Of a stretch of DNA of 64,000 nt, positions 25,836 to 37,079 are shown piece after piece. The DNA is taken from NCBI RefSeq assembly GCF_028476545.1, contig NW_026731905.1, forward strand, positions 910,001 through 974,000, in the 5' to 3' direction. The stretch's first letter is position 1, and every line of letters starts with the position of its first letter. A program made the position numbers and the translations under genes. The stretch is from Physella acuta. Taxonomy: Eukaryota; Mollusca; Gastropoda; Physidae. The notes beneath the pieces are model-generated. The model made no database searches, was not told the origin of the DNA, and was given only the letters and a program-made list of their open reading frames with translations.

Positions 25836-26460
25836 AGACACCAAGCTGTTAACTTTGATCAGTGTGAAAATAAATAGGTTGTCTGCCCTTGTTTATTCGC
25901 TGGCTGGGCATCTCGAGTTATCTGACCTTGCATTGGCGAGCACAGTTACCAGGCTGAGTTATCTCCCTTGTACATTTTGCCTGCTGGGACTAGACCTTCC
26001 GGCCTTTCGGTACCGTCGTAATCTGACGTCGATGTTGCTTCAATCTCCATTAAAAACCTGATTAGTCAAGTGACCTCTGACCCCCCACCCCCTGACGACC
26101 AGGGGATTGGTGCTTAATATACACTCCCCCGTCACGTGGTGCGTACTTGTGGCTCCCCCCCCCCCCCCCATCAAACCGATCGTCTGACAAATCGAATTAA
26201 AAGAATTCTGCTCCGGGATTTACAAGGGTACGGTTTTTCTTTTCCGCGTGGTACGTAAATTGAGGCAAATCGCATTGTTTCGCAAGACAAATTTATCTAC
26301 TCGCACGGAAATAGAATCAAGGAAATGAAACGATTCGAAGCTAGACCTCCAGTCTTGATGAATTTTTTTTTCCACGGCCATTTGTCCTTTTTGTCTTTGT
26401 GATCGTGTTCTTTCCATGGTCATTGTTGTCTTCCTTTTTTCCTTCCTCTATGCTCGTGTG

Positions 26461-26683
26461 CTGAGTTTCTTCCAGGCATCTCTTCGGGGGGGGGGGGGGG
26501 GGGGGGGGCGAAAAAAGTCAACCGCCCCCCCCCCCACCCGAACGAGATGGATTTTATATAATAAACATACACTTTTACTAGTGTCCGCCCCCCCCCCCCC
26601 CCCGAAAATTGTTGACCGCCCCCCCGAAAATTTCAAGTGCCCCCCCCCCCCCCCACGGAGAAAAAAGTCTGGAAGAAACACTG
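26461..26683 (-). mobile_element. hAT-like MITE family 1, minus orientation
   Basis: It begins CTGAGTTTCTTCCAGGCATC and ends GGAAGAAACACTG. Perfect 8-bp target duplications CTCGTGTG flank it (26453-26460 and 26684-26691). It contains several long G and C runs and the family's internal AT-rich core. It has no coding capacity; frames through it are poly-proline or glycine artefacts. Confidence 0.92.
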
Positions 26684-26814
26684 CTCGTGTGTTCTACGCT
26701 TGCGCCTGTCTACTGATGCTGCTGATGATAATCCTATACGATAATCCGATAATCCGATACAGTAACGTACTATCATCTCAGGACGTATATCTAGACTTGG
26801 GCCATGCAAGGCAA

Positions 26815-27060
26815 GGGTCGATGTTTTCGAGGTTGTAATATTTTCTAAAACAAAGAAATTTGGTGTTTTCGAGATTGCAATATTTTCTAAAACAAATAAA
26901 TTTGCCAGTTCTAGATTCCCTAAAAACAGAAACCTATGTTTTAGACTAAGCAAGATTTTCTCTAGACTGTGATTTTGATGCATTCGATCATACAAAATTC
27001 CTTAAAAACAGGAAAATGATCTTTTTGACCAATCAAATTTCTTAAGACGGAGATCGATGT
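26815..27060. repeat. Degenerate tandem repeat of about 50 bp
   Basis: GATGTTTTCGAG.TTG.AATATTTTCTAAAAC words recur at 26819 and 26859, then with more change to about 27060 (CCTTAAAAACAG, GATGTTTTCTC). About five decayed units. Confidence 0.6.
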
Positions 27061-27764
27061 TTTCTCACAATGGATTTAGCTCCGGCAAGGTCATCAAGGA
27101 CGAAAGTTCTACAACCTGATACCCCACATCCCTCCTGTGGATTTGACATGGCAGGAACAGGTGCGATCAGGTGACACATCGATGCATACAGCAGATGAAG
27201 TAGAGTGCATCTGATTCTTGGACAACATCAGTTGAAATGTTTGTAAGACAAGAAACCTTGAGAAGAAGGACCACTATTAAGAGGGGCCTTTGAGGGCGTG
27301 GGGCGGGGCGGGGTAGGGGGGGTCGAGGAGCTGGGTTGGCAGGGGATGAGATTTATGTGTGCACGTGAGCGGGGACCAAGATACAAAGAGCTAACCTTAG
27401 CCAGAAATAAATTACCTGCAATTACCAATGAACCGTGTCCAATCCTATGTCGTGTATGTCGAACACATACATATGACACCCCCCCCCCAACCTGTCTGTG
27501 TACCCTTGTCTACCATCTAGTTGTTGTCGTGCGGAGTAAGTTAAGTAGCTTCTCCACCAATCAAACGTCGCGTTACTTCTTAAATATGTATACGCCTATT
27601 CTCATTGGTTCATAGATTTCTATGGATTTCATGACCCACACCGAGATTCTCATCTGTTTTCGTTTCTCCTGAATAAGTCAGTGATGTAATTCGCGTCTAG
27701 GTAATCAAAACTAATGAATGTGTAAATCCGATTTTTTTGGGATAAAACTTTTGACCGCAAGTGT

Positions 27765-27935
27765 AAACATATGATACAATAAGCTTTAAGCATATGATAA
27801 CATATAACCATATGATAACGCCAGCTTTAAGGGTATAATAAGATCAGATATAAGCATATGATAACATCAGATGTAAGCGTATGATAACATGAGATGTAGG
27901 CGTATGATAACATGAGATGTAAGCGTATGATAACA
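27765..27935. repeat. 23-bp minisatellite, about seven copies
   Basis: The core is GTAAGCGTATGATAACATGA followed by GAT. The last four units are near-identical and the first ones lose the GAGAT part. Confidence 0.88.
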
Positions 27936-28028
27936 GACGACACCACCAGCGAACGCGCCAATTCAGGTTCCCCATCCATAAAAGATATTTCAGAAAACAG
28001 ACCAGCCAGTCGAAACCTTGGGTGCGGA

Positions 28029-28094
28029 TATTATAAACAGCGCGTGCAGGCAATCAAAATGGCTGGCACGTTGTTGGCATCGAGGCTGGATTAG
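28029..28094 (+). promoter_or_regulatory. Possible small promoter and start island
   Basis: ATTATAAACAGCGCG (about 28030) precedes CAAAATGGCTGG (ATG 28059), which opens about 11 codons. The flanking 27940-28140 is CpG-richer than its surroundings and non-repetitive. The 23-bp array ends about 125 bp upstream. No continuation of a gene is identifiable. Confidence 0.2.
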
Positions 28095-29156
28095 TGACTT
28101 GATTCAGAATGAGGCGGAAAGATCGAGGACGAGGCTAGCCGTTCGATGCGATTAAAAAAAAAAAGAAACCGCATATTGTTATACTTTTCGCATTCAGTAA
28201 ATCTCTTTCTTCCGTTATTAAAACAAAGTAACGAATAGAAAGAATTTATTAGATTAGATTTTTTTTATATTTGTTTTTATACTTGCGAATATAAAGCGTG
28301 CTCTGATATATTCATCTGAATCGGGTTTCAATGTTGGGGAGGTTGTCACTTCTCATATAGATACGATTTGTCAAAAAGATTGATGCAAGTTTGAAATGCT
28401 GTTTTTTATTTAATTTTTTTCCCATTTCCGCTTCGTAGTTCGGTTTGCCTTGTTTGTTCTGACTTATCTCAAAATGTATCAAAAATTTTGTAGACAAGTA
28501 ATTTTAGTTTTTAAAAAAATCTTAAGACTTGAGAGTTTGACATTCTGAAAAAGCAAATCTTGCAGAATCTCTGACGAGCAAATTACAAAGGGGTGGGGGT
28601 GATGGGGTGGGGGGTGGGGTGTGGTGGGGCGAGTCGGGCTAGAGTTATTCTCCAATAAGATGTCTATGGGGTAGATGAGATAGATCGATATCGATCGATA
28701 GAAAAGTTCACCCATTTCATGCTTGGTGACCTCTAACTAAATAAATTATTTTTGTATGGATACGTCAATTACTGCTGAGATGAAATTTTTTTGTGGAATT
28801 TCGTTTCTTTTGAGACGTGCTTAGCTTAAACTACGCGATTAATTAAATTTGATTAGTTTTTTAAATTTTCTTTTTTTTATATATATAACTGCGTGGTTGT
28901 CATTCGAACTAGCGGAAGTTGGCTGTCCATTAAGAAGAGGCTGATGTTCTTAAAGAGTGCAGATTGTTATTAAAGATGTCGTAGAGCTAACTAGAGGAAT
29001 CTCCCACAACCATGTAGGATGGAGATGTGTTGTTGGCATGCGCATGATGGTGATGGTGATGATGTTGAAAAATGGGATGTCGTTAAAGAGTGATGCAGGC
29101 ATGCTAACAGAGGTGTGACTGCATGTTATTTAACCACCACTAAATTCTGTTTACCA

Positions 29157-29267
29157 AGGAAGACCTGGAGACGTGACCTGGAAGAAGACACCAAGAAGAT
29201 TGGATACACCTGGGGACAGTTGGAGAGACTAGCCCAGGAGGGAGCTCTAAGTCCCAGAGCAGGATAG
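29157..29267 (+). mobile_element. LINE reverse transcriptase C-terminal fragment
   Basis: Frame 29157-29267 reads about 36 residues then TAG. It contains TWRRDLEED and TWGQLERLAQ, the tryptophan/arginine-rich tail typical of LINE ORF2 proteins after the reverse transcriptase domain. In that family the tail normally continues with a DR..WR..V..LC segment, which is missing here (EGALSPRAG instead), so there is an internal deletion. No RT or endonuclease remains upstream, consistent with a 5'-truncated copy. The LINE clade cannot be fixed from this. Confidence 0.6.
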
Positions 29268-29597
29268 CTATGTTCTGCTTCCAAATTTTGTATTAAAATA
29301 CACCCAAATTATGCAGGGTACACATTAAATCTGAGTGCATTAAGAGGAACTGTTCGTTCGTGTCCCACCGGCTGGGATCTAAACTTCTTAAGGTTCCGAC
29401 TTAGGACGTTAGTTTTAGTTTTAGGACGGTGTACTTGAAGCAGACGACTTGATTTAACATTTCCGCGTTATGTAAATGTGGCGGGGTTTGTAAACCAGAC
29501 GTGATCTGGTCAGGTCTAGCAGACGTCATTTAAAGTTAGTTTACATCAGGTCAAAGTTCGTGTTCTTGCGTTTGGTGTCTGCTCATTGTCTGGTGGC

Positions 29598-30072
29598 TAC
29601 GGTCTAATGTCTGGGTACTGTCTGGGTACTGACTGGGTACTGACTGGGTACTGTCGGGGTACTGTGTGGTGTCTGGGTACTATGGGGAGTCTGGGTACTG
29701 TTTGGGTACTGTCTGGGTACTGTCTGGGTACTGTGGGGTGTCTGGGTACTGTGTAGGTACTAGGAAAGTCTGGGTACTGTCTGGGTACTGTCTGGGTACT
29801 ATGGGGTGTCTGGGTACTGTGTAGGTACTAGGAAAGTCTGGGTACTGTCTGGGTACTATGGGGTGTTTGGGTACTGTGTAGGTACTAGGAAAGTCTGGGT
29901 ACTGTCTGGGTACTATGGGGTGTTTGGGTACTGTGTAGGTACTAGGAAAGTCTGGGTACTGTCTGGGTACTATGGGGTGTCTGGGTACTGTGTAGGTACT
30001 AGGAAAGTCTGGGTACTGTCTGGGTACTGTCTGGGTACTGTCTGTGTACTGTCTGGGTACTGTCTGGTGTTT
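29598..30072. repeat. 57-bp minisatellite built from an 11-bp subunit
   Basis: TAGGAAAGTC marks units at 29761, 29829, 29886, 29943 and 30000 (57-bp period after the first). Within units, TCTGGGTACTG (11 bp) is itself repeated, also forming the edges. The 57-bp period keeps frames open on both strands. Confidence 0.92.
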
Positions 30073-30127
30073 TGGGCTACTTTTTACTTTTCGAGAACCA
30101 GATGAGAATGTCCGGACACTATTGTCA

Positions 30128-30632
30128 CAACAACTACCACACATCGTTGTGGAACAACTACCACACATCGATGTGGAACAACTACCACACATCGATGTGG
30201 AACAACTACCACACATCGATGTGGAACAACTACCACACATTGATGTGGAACAACTACCACACATCGATGTGGAACAACTACCACACATCGATGTGGAACA
30301 ACTACCACACATCGATGTGGAGCAACTACCACACATCGATGTGGAACAACTACCACACATCGATGTGGAACAACTACCACACATCGATGTGGAACAACTA
30401 CCACACATCGATGTGGAACAACTACCACACATCGATGTGGAACAACTACCACACATTGATGTGGAACAACTACCACACATCAATGTGGAACAACTACCAC
30501 ACATCGATGTGGAACAACTACCACACATCGATGTGGAACAACTACCACACATCAATGTGGAACAACTACCACACAACGATGTGGAACAACTACCACACAT
30601 TGATGTGGAACAACTACCACACATTGATGGAA
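30128..30632. repeat. 24-bp minisatellite with a palindrome in every unit, about 21 copies
   Basis: Each unit is AACAACTAC plus a segment holding the perfect palindrome CACATCGATGTG. Period 24 leaves most frames open on both strands, including a 321-codon minus-strand frame that runs on through the 57-bp array (29680-30645). Variants alter encoded residues as often as silent sites, so coding is not supported. Confidence 0.96.
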
Positions 30633-30639
30633 CAACTAC

Positions 30640-31647
30640 CACCACACGATTGGATGAGCTTTCTTACGCTTTTGTCGAACACATCACTTTTAGCCGAGTT
30701 AGATTTAGTTGGGAAGCTTTGTTCGATCACACAGAAACAGCAATTAAGCTAGTTAACGTACATTACCTATACATTTAAATTAAATAAAGAAATCGTATCA
30801 ATAACGAGAATAATTAGCGGTTCTTTTGTAAACCAATCTGCTGAGGTTATCCTATACCTACAACATTCTGTCATACAACACGTCCTACATTCTGTCATCC
30901 AACACATCCAACGATCTGACATATTTTGTACACATGTTCAACATGGAGTGACAACCACCCTTTGCAACCTGAACATCAAACTTCTTATTTTATCCGTCCT
31001 TATAAGCAAAACCTCATGGACGTTCAGTACAAATCAAAATCCGTCACCTCTTTTTAACGACGAGTCTTCTTTCAGTCACGTATTCATATGGAATGGTTTA
31101 GACGACGTTATAATCAACGACCTGTGTCGTTAAGTGAAGCACTGGTAGAGCACTTCGTGTCTGTACTCAATATCTCTTTCAACAACACAAGCGTTTGTTC
31201 GTTATGTGGAACTGAACCAGTAATCCATTTTGCTATCGTTTTGTTTTATTTAGAAATTTAAATGTAAATTTGTCTCGTTGAATTTTAAATTTTGGACCCC
31301 CATAACCCAGAATCCAAGGACTAAACAACATGTGTACTACGTCATCAATTACGCGGTCGTCTTTTAAAGCTGAAAGCCAGGAATAATATGTAAATTATTT
31401 CCCAAGGACGCAAATGTTTTTTATTTTAGTTTTAAAGAACGGGGCGCCACGAATAAGTTAATTAGGGTAATTCTATCAGTAATTGATGAGATTTATTTAG
31501 CATCACATTTACATGGTTAAGGGTTTAGTCAATGTGGTAAAGGCACTAGACGGTTTATACTAAAATGTATCTACAAAAACGGAACAAAAAAAAAATTCTA
31601 TCAGGTACACGAGTACTAAATAAAGATAACAAGACACAAACAATTGT
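30640..31647. other. Unique stretch between two arrays
   Basis: About 1 kb without an identifiable element. A 61-codon plus-strand frame (30948-31133) lacks ATG and a recognisable domain. CATTCTGTCAT.CAACA words recur at 30868 and 30890. Confidence 0.5.
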
Positions 31648-32184
31648 TGGCTGTGGTGGGTGTTGGTGTTGGCTGTGGTGGGTGTTGGTGTTGACTGTGG
31701 TGGGTGTTGGTGTTGGCTGTGGTGGGTGTTGGTGTTGGCTGTGGTGGGTGTTGGTGTTGGCTGTGGTGGGTGTTGGTGTTGGCTGTGGTGGGTGTTGGTG
31801 TTGGCTGTGGTGGGTGTTGGTGTTGGCTGTGGTGGGTGTTGGTGTTGGCTGTGGTGGGTGTTGGTGTTGGCTGTGGTGGGTGTTGGTGTTGGCTGTGGTG
31901 GGTGTTGGTGTTGGCTGTGGTGGGTGTTGGTGTTGGCTGTGGTGGGTGTTGGTGTTGGCTGTGGTGGGTGTTGGTGTTGGCTGTGGTGGGTGTTGGTGTT
32001 GGCTGTGGTGGGTGTTGGTGTTGGCTGTGGTGGGTGTTGGTGTTGGCTGTGGTGGGTGTTGGTGTTGGCTGTGGTGGGTGTTGGTGTTGGCTGTGGTGGG
32101 TGTTGGTGTTGGCTGTGGTGGGTGTTGGTGTTGGCTGTGGTGGGTGTTGGTGTTGGCTGTGGTGGGTGTTGGTGTTGGTGTTGG
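31648..32184. repeat. 22-bp G-rich minisatellite, about 24 nearly identical copies
   Basis: The unit contains GGTGGGTGTTGGTGTT after GGCTGT. The plus strand is almost pure G/T with regular GG and GGG runs. Only one or two units show a substitution (A at about 31692), so it is strongly homogenised. All three plus-strand frames and one minus-strand frame are open across it, which is a compositional artefact. The perfect 16-bp palindrome GGGAGCAGCTGCTCCC sits just beyond its right edge (32196-32211). Confidence 0.96.
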
Positions 32185-32295
32185 GCGGGAGCAGTGGGAG
32201 CAGCTGCTCCCCCTACCACCAGTTTAGGGATAGTGGCGCCTTTATCGGAGATTAATTTAATAAAATTAATAAAAAGTTCTTGAACGTTAGCATAA

Positions 32296-32419
32296 GTCAA
32301 GATGAATATACACTTAAATTCTTCGAGTCAAGATGAATATACACTTAAATTCTTCGAGTCAAGATGAATATACACTTAAATTCTTCGAGTCAAGATGAAT
32401 ATACACTTAAATTCTTCGA
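32296..32419. repeat. Four exact 31-bp tandem copies
   Basis: Units at 32296, 32327, 32358 and 32389 appear identical (GTCAAGATGAATATACAC at the start). Perfect identity indicates a very recent expansion or strong homogenisation. Confidence 0.95.
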
Positions 32420-32954
32420 GTAAATTTAATTGAAATAATTGAAAATGCTGAGGATAAAAGTAAAAATGTTTCCAAAAGAAGATGGATAACCAACCTGATG
32501 AAAAAGAATAACTTTTTTAACTATAGTTGTTTACAATCAGAATCATAGCTTTTCAAACAGTTAATGCTCTCTATGAAACTTGTTTTTGCAAATACCAGTA
32601 CAGAGGCGCTTGAGCAATGAAGTGATCTAACCCATACCTTTTTTTATGCTAAACAGTAATTTTAAAGAATATAAATAGTATCTAATGAAAACGTGATGAT
32701 TTGGAGGGCAAGAATAATAGTTTGGTTGAAAAAATTAAACTGATATTTAAAATTGTTTGCTTATTTTATTAATTATTATATGAATTGATGCCGTGCGCGT
32801 TTTTATACAAACAACGCAGTTACGAGCCTTTACGCTTTGATCCCGTAGCATTTATTAATATAATATATTTAATTCTAATATAAATAAAGTTATAATTTTC
32901 TGAATACAAAAATTGACAAAGTATCCAAAAGTGCAGGAAACCCACACGACGAGA

Positions 32955-33041
32955 ACCAGAAATTTGATGATTTTTTACGGAGTATATTCCCTTGAAAACC
33001 AGAAATTTGATGAATTTTTTGCGGAGTGTATTCCCTTAAAT
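32955..33041. repeat. 43-44-bp tandem duplication
   Basis: ACCAGAAATTTGATGA begins copies at 32955 and 32998, each ending in TATTCCCTT-like sequence. A partial third start lies at 33042. Confidence 0.8.
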
Positions 33042-33147
33042 ACCAGATGCGTTACTTGAACAAACTTTAAAAATAACGATAGGTACACGGAGTCCTTGAA
33101 AACTTGGGGCAGGTGGAATAGAGTTAACCTTTTTCAGCGAGCTAGGC

Positions 33148-33228
33148 ATATGAAGAGATAGTGTGGTCAGCACTAAGACCATCCGCCTTTACTTTCCCTA
33201 AAGAGAGTCAGGTACACTTCAGAGCTGA
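33148..33228 (-). mobile_element. SINE fragment (main family)
   Basis: The words ATGAAGAGATAGTGTGGTCA, GCACTAAGACCATCCGCC, TTACTTTCCC and GAGTCAGGTAC match the minus-strand body of the main SINE (compare 38564-38741). It breaks off where the 23-bp array begins. Confidence 0.75.
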
Positions 33229-33235
33229 GAGTACA

Positions 33236-33640
33236 CTGCGTACACGCTTTTGTCATCACAGTGTACACGCTTTTGTCATCACAGTGTACACGCTTTTGTC
33301 ATCACAGTGTACACGCTTTTGTCATCACAGTGTACACGCTTTTGTCATCACAGTGTACACGCTTTTGTCATCACAGTGTACACGCTTTTGTCATCCAGTG
33401 TACACGCTTTTGTCATCACAGTGTACACGCTTTTGTCATCACAGTGTACACGCTTTTGTCATCACAGTGTACACGCTTTTGTCATCACAGTGTACACGCT
33501 TTTGTCATCACAGTGTACACGCTTTTGTCATCACAGTGTACACGCTTTTGTCATCACAGAGTACACGCTTTTGTCATCACAGTGTACACGCTTTTGTCAT
33601 CACAGTGTACACTCTTTTGTCATCACAGAGTACACGCTGT
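33236..33640. repeat. 23-bp minisatellite, about 17-18 copies
   Basis: The core is GTACACGCTTTTGTCATC plus ACAGT. One unit (about 33396) is 1 bp shorter; a few carry GAGTAC for GTGTAC. Otherwise the units are identical. The array starts immediately after the SINE fragment, whose sequence AGAGTACACTGCGTACAC resembles the unit start. Confidence 0.95.
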
Positions 33641-34476
33641 GGTCATCATAAGGAAGTGAGTATGTTAGATCGATTCAAACATTCGCCTGTGATGTTCACA
33701 GTTTAACTGGTTTACATAAGGCTACATTACATCAGCTGGACGCCACAACAGCTAAGTTCAAAGTAAGGGTACATTATGTGTTTCTATGGTTTACTGGTTT
33801 ACGTAATTCTAATCGTTTAATATCTAATGAAATGTGACATTTGTACATTTCAAAGGGCTATTAAAGTGCGCCAGATTGTTTTAAAATATTTTGGACAATG
33901 ACAATGTTGAGGGGTAAAGAGTTCATTTGTAACAGGTGGCTGTGAATAACGGGCAGTGTGGTGTAGATGTGGATGTGCATAAAATGTAGTATGATGCTGA
34001 TGGTGCGCATTGTGGTGTTGATATGAGTGACGTGTTTTGTGCTGTTGATGTGTGGTGTAGATGTTGATGATGTATAAAGCGGTGTAGACTCATGAGAGTA
34101 GATTGTGTTGTGAGTGTGTGCTAAAATGAAAATTATTAAACACTAGATAAATGGCCCGCTGAGGGAGACATACAACGGGCGCTAGTTTGATAGTGTTTTT
34201 TTTTCTCAAAATAGAAACCTAAATTACCACCTCAACTTCAAATTTAAGTGGGAACGAAATTGTGTATTGTTTTCGGCAATCGATTTTTAATTCTATTTTT
34301 AATTAAAATCAATGACTCCATTCGATTTTTTTGTAAAGACGCTAAGTGTAGATTAACCAAAATACTTTATCTATTAACTTTGAGCTATACTTAGTTACTG
34401 CATATTGATACTAAATATAGTCGTAGTCATACCCCTAAACCTTACACCTAAGCTCAGACTTGACAAATGCCGCATT

Positions 34477-34544
34477 CAGAGTTTCTTTCAGGCAACTCTT
34501 TGGGAGGGGAGAGGGGCTCTGCCGCGATACCCAAAGAGAAGCCT
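34477..34544. mobile_element. Fold-back remnant of hAT-like MITE family 1
   Basis: CAGAGTTTCTTTCAGGCAAC opens it, and CCAAAGAGAAGCCTG closes it 68 bp later as a partial inverted match. The outer part of the second end is missing and no target duplication is seen, so this is an internally deleted, truncated copy. Confidence 0.6.
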
Positions 34545-34634
34545 GACCTCACATTTACCATGAGTTACCTACTTTACAGCTACTTCCAGTTACCTACCAT
34601 ATATATCTCACCAGTTACATGTCTTTTTTTCCCC

Positions 34635-34920
34635 ATTTACCCACCTTATTACCACCAGCTTCCCACCATATAATTACTACCATTTACACACCTTATAACT
34701 ACCACCATTTACCCACCATATAATTACTACCATTTACACACCTTATAACTACCACCATTTACCCACCTTATAACTACCACCATTTACCCACCTTATAACT
34801 ACCACCATTTACCCACCTTATAACTACCACCATTTACCCACCTTATAACTACCACCATTTACCCACCTTATTACTACCATTTACCCACCTTATAAAACTA
34901 CCTCCAGTTACCCACCTAAA
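34635..34920. repeat. 25-bp minisatellite, about 11 copies
   Basis: The core is CCACCTTATAACTACCACCA followed by TTTAC. TATA/TTAT alternates at the left, and the last units are altered (CCTCCAGTTACC). Confidence 0.9.
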
Positions 34921-35029
34921 ATCACCACCTAGACCTAAGCAAGCTTCCCGTTTATCGCTCCAAATAAAACCGCTACTCCCGCCAGATAATGCGATTTGCA
35001 GACGTCGCCACGCGTCCCCACAAACACTA

Positions 35030-35126
35030 TCACGTGACTCAATCACGTGAATCCACGTGGTTGACTAGGCTCACCCGTCCCGTCCTCTGGAGCGGAAATT
35101 TACATCCGTTCCCTTTTGTGGTGAGT
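35030..35126 (+). promoter_or_regulatory. Triple E-box cluster with nearby donor-like site
   Basis: Three CACGTG palindromes lie within 29 bp (35031-35036, 35044-35049, 35054-35059), two as TCACGTGA. This octamer is the preferred site of bHLH-zip factors of the USF/MITF/TFEB class. CpG-rich unique DNA follows, then GTGAGTAA (35121), a good splice-donor match. A 69-codon frame with a true ATG (34989) overlaps but is unrecognised. Transcription direction is inferred only from the donor. Confidence 0.45.
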
Positions 35127-35224
35127 AAAATTGATTTTTTTCTCAGCTGCTACGTCAACACTAATCAGGAGGTATCAGAATGTTCAGGTAAACGGTGACT
35201 TAAATTAGCTGCTTCATTAGGCGC

Positions 35225-35370
35225 AGGTACATGCACAGGTACATACACAGGCACATACACACAGGGGTAAAGACACACACATGCACACACACAGGGGTAA
35301 CGTCACACACACAGGTACAAACACAGGGGTAAAGTCACACACACACAGGGTACACACACACACGTATTTT
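35225..35370. repeat. CA-rich repeat with GGGGTAA(A/C) punctuation
   Basis: ACACACAGG alternates with GGTAAAGTCACACAC in irregular units of about 25-35 bp. Confidence 0.75.
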
Positions 35371-35529
35371 TTAACAGTATCGTAAAACTTCACCAAAACT
35401 TATTCTTTGAACTATTACGTGCAACACATACCATCAAAGTTAAACATAATAGATTCCAAATGTACCTTCCAAAAAGATTGTTTAAGCTCTAAGTCTACCC
35501 CAACTACAACAACCACGATTCAACAAACA

Positions 35530-35640
35530 TCAGGTACGCCACTCGACCACTTGACACCACGGGCACGGATAGGATCTGAACTCGCGACTCTTAGGCTAGA
35601 GAAGCTGATGTGCTTCCACCTCAATAAAGTGCAAGTAAGA
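35530..35640 (-). mobile_element. Possible tRNA-like SINE head
   Basis: Minus-strand GAGTTCAGATCC resembles a B-box, with AAGTGGTCGAGTGG nearby (plus 35535-35550). Weakly supported, and the order of the boxes is unusual. Confidence 0.3.
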
Positions 35641-36463
35641 AAAATGCTGTGTTTTAAGTTACAGTTTCTACATCAGGGAGAAAAAAGTAGACGAAATAAT
35701 CGTTCTTAACAATGGCTGTTCTAATAATAGCCTCGTACTGGATTGGTCGCTAAAAGATTGTCATATCTTAAGGAACTGATGGATTATAGTAAGATGACGT
35801 CACTTCTAGGGTGGTAGTTCACTGCTGTCCTGACCTTGGATTTCACCCTACCCTAGATTCCACCCACCTTCCCCCCTCCTCCTCCTCCCCCCCCCTGTTA
35901 ACACGTGGATACACAGTGCAGACGATTGAGAGAACGATAATCGTCTGCTGAAGATTCTCATCTAATCGGTCAGGGAGTCTTCGGTGTGAAACTTTGAAAC
36001 TGCGGCCAGACGAAACACTAGCTCTAAAATACGAAACTACGGCCAGACGAAATTGTAGCAAGAAAATATACAATTTCGACTTGAGAACCTACGTAATATT
36101 GCCTCGCATTCGAAACTACCGCTAGACTGGGCTATATTATTTTTAAAAACCTGTAGTTAGACAACTCTTAAAAAATAGGAGAAAAAAAAACAACAACACA
36201 CGAAACAGCAGCTACTTTTTAAGCCAATCAATTTTGGAGTAAATTATCATACTGTAATCCTTTTTTTTTCGTTTCTAAATAACTATTTATAAAAAATAGT
36301 TTATGTATAGAAATCGAAGGTTTAATAATAATTTAAAACTAAAAAATATCAGGGCCTAATAGAAACATTTTTTGATATCCTTACATATTCGAGTTAAAAG
36401 TGTTGTGCCTTAAAAATGCATTAGTTATTAGTTTAAACAAGTTAATAAAAAGTCTAGTGACAA

Positions 36464-36863
36464 TTTAAGCGCAATTTCCTTAATTAATTTTTGTGACCGA
36501 ACGAAAGGATATTTTTGAAAACTTTCTTCGGCAATATTGTTCTAAATTATGACAGGAATCGATTGGTAAATGTTTCAAGTCGCTAAGTGGTCTGGTTGCC
36601 GAGATATGGGCCAAAAACTGCATTTTTGGAGGTTTTTTGGCTTTTCCGGGAAATCCATGAAAGAAACCCGAAATTTTTATGGCCTATGCTCATCCTCGTA
36701 ACTTGCTTAACAAAATTGCTTTTGGAACTAGTCATCGATATTGCTTCGTTGAGGAGGAGATATGCTTCGTTGAGGAGGAGATACGACTTAAAGCTGCGGA
36801 CACACACATCCATCCAGAACAAATTAATAATCGCAATTGTCAGTATAGAAATTGCGCTAAAAT
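36464..36863 (+). mobile_element. Unclassified dispersed element with inverted ends, copy 2
   Basis: Ends TTTAAGCGCAATTTCC (36464-36479) and GAAATTGCGCTAAAAT (36848-36863) are inverted repeats. The interior matches the element at 16788-17251 over most of its length, including GTGACCGAACGAAAGG and GAGATATGGGCCAAAA. It lacks about 75 bp found near one end of copy 1 and carries a tandem duplication of CTTCGTTGAGGAGGAGATA (about 36742-36783). Homology extends about 25 bp beyond the left end, so the inverted repeats may be subterminal. Confidence 0.65.
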
Positions 36864-37079
36864 AAACCGGGAGTGATCTCCCCTAAACTTTCTCGAATAT
36901 TCTTATATAAAATAACAGGGGATGGGAACTCGGGCTACAGACATGATTTTTAATCCATTTTAAATACTTAAAGTTTTAAAAATATAATAAAATCTCGTAG
37001 ACAAATTAATTGCACACCAAGTGAACGCCAAATAAAAAAGCGCATAATAGAGCGCAATATTATTAGTACTTTTAAAATT

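Noticed and set aside
25822-26061. 79-codon plus-strand frame after the 34-bp array
   Set aside because: It begins at a GTG inside the last repeat unit, lacks ATG and matches no family.
30128-30632. CRISPR-like array
   Set aside because: Repeats are contiguous 24-bp units with no unique spacers, and the genome is eukaryotic.
31560-32300. Long frames on both strands (up to 246 codons)
   Set aside because: They are set by the 22-bp G/T array; three plus-strand frames and one minus-strand frame are open at once.
35121-35146. Mini intron between GTGAGTAA and TTTTTTTCTCAG
   Set aside because: 26 bp is too short for spliceosomal removal in animals; only the donor is mentioned.
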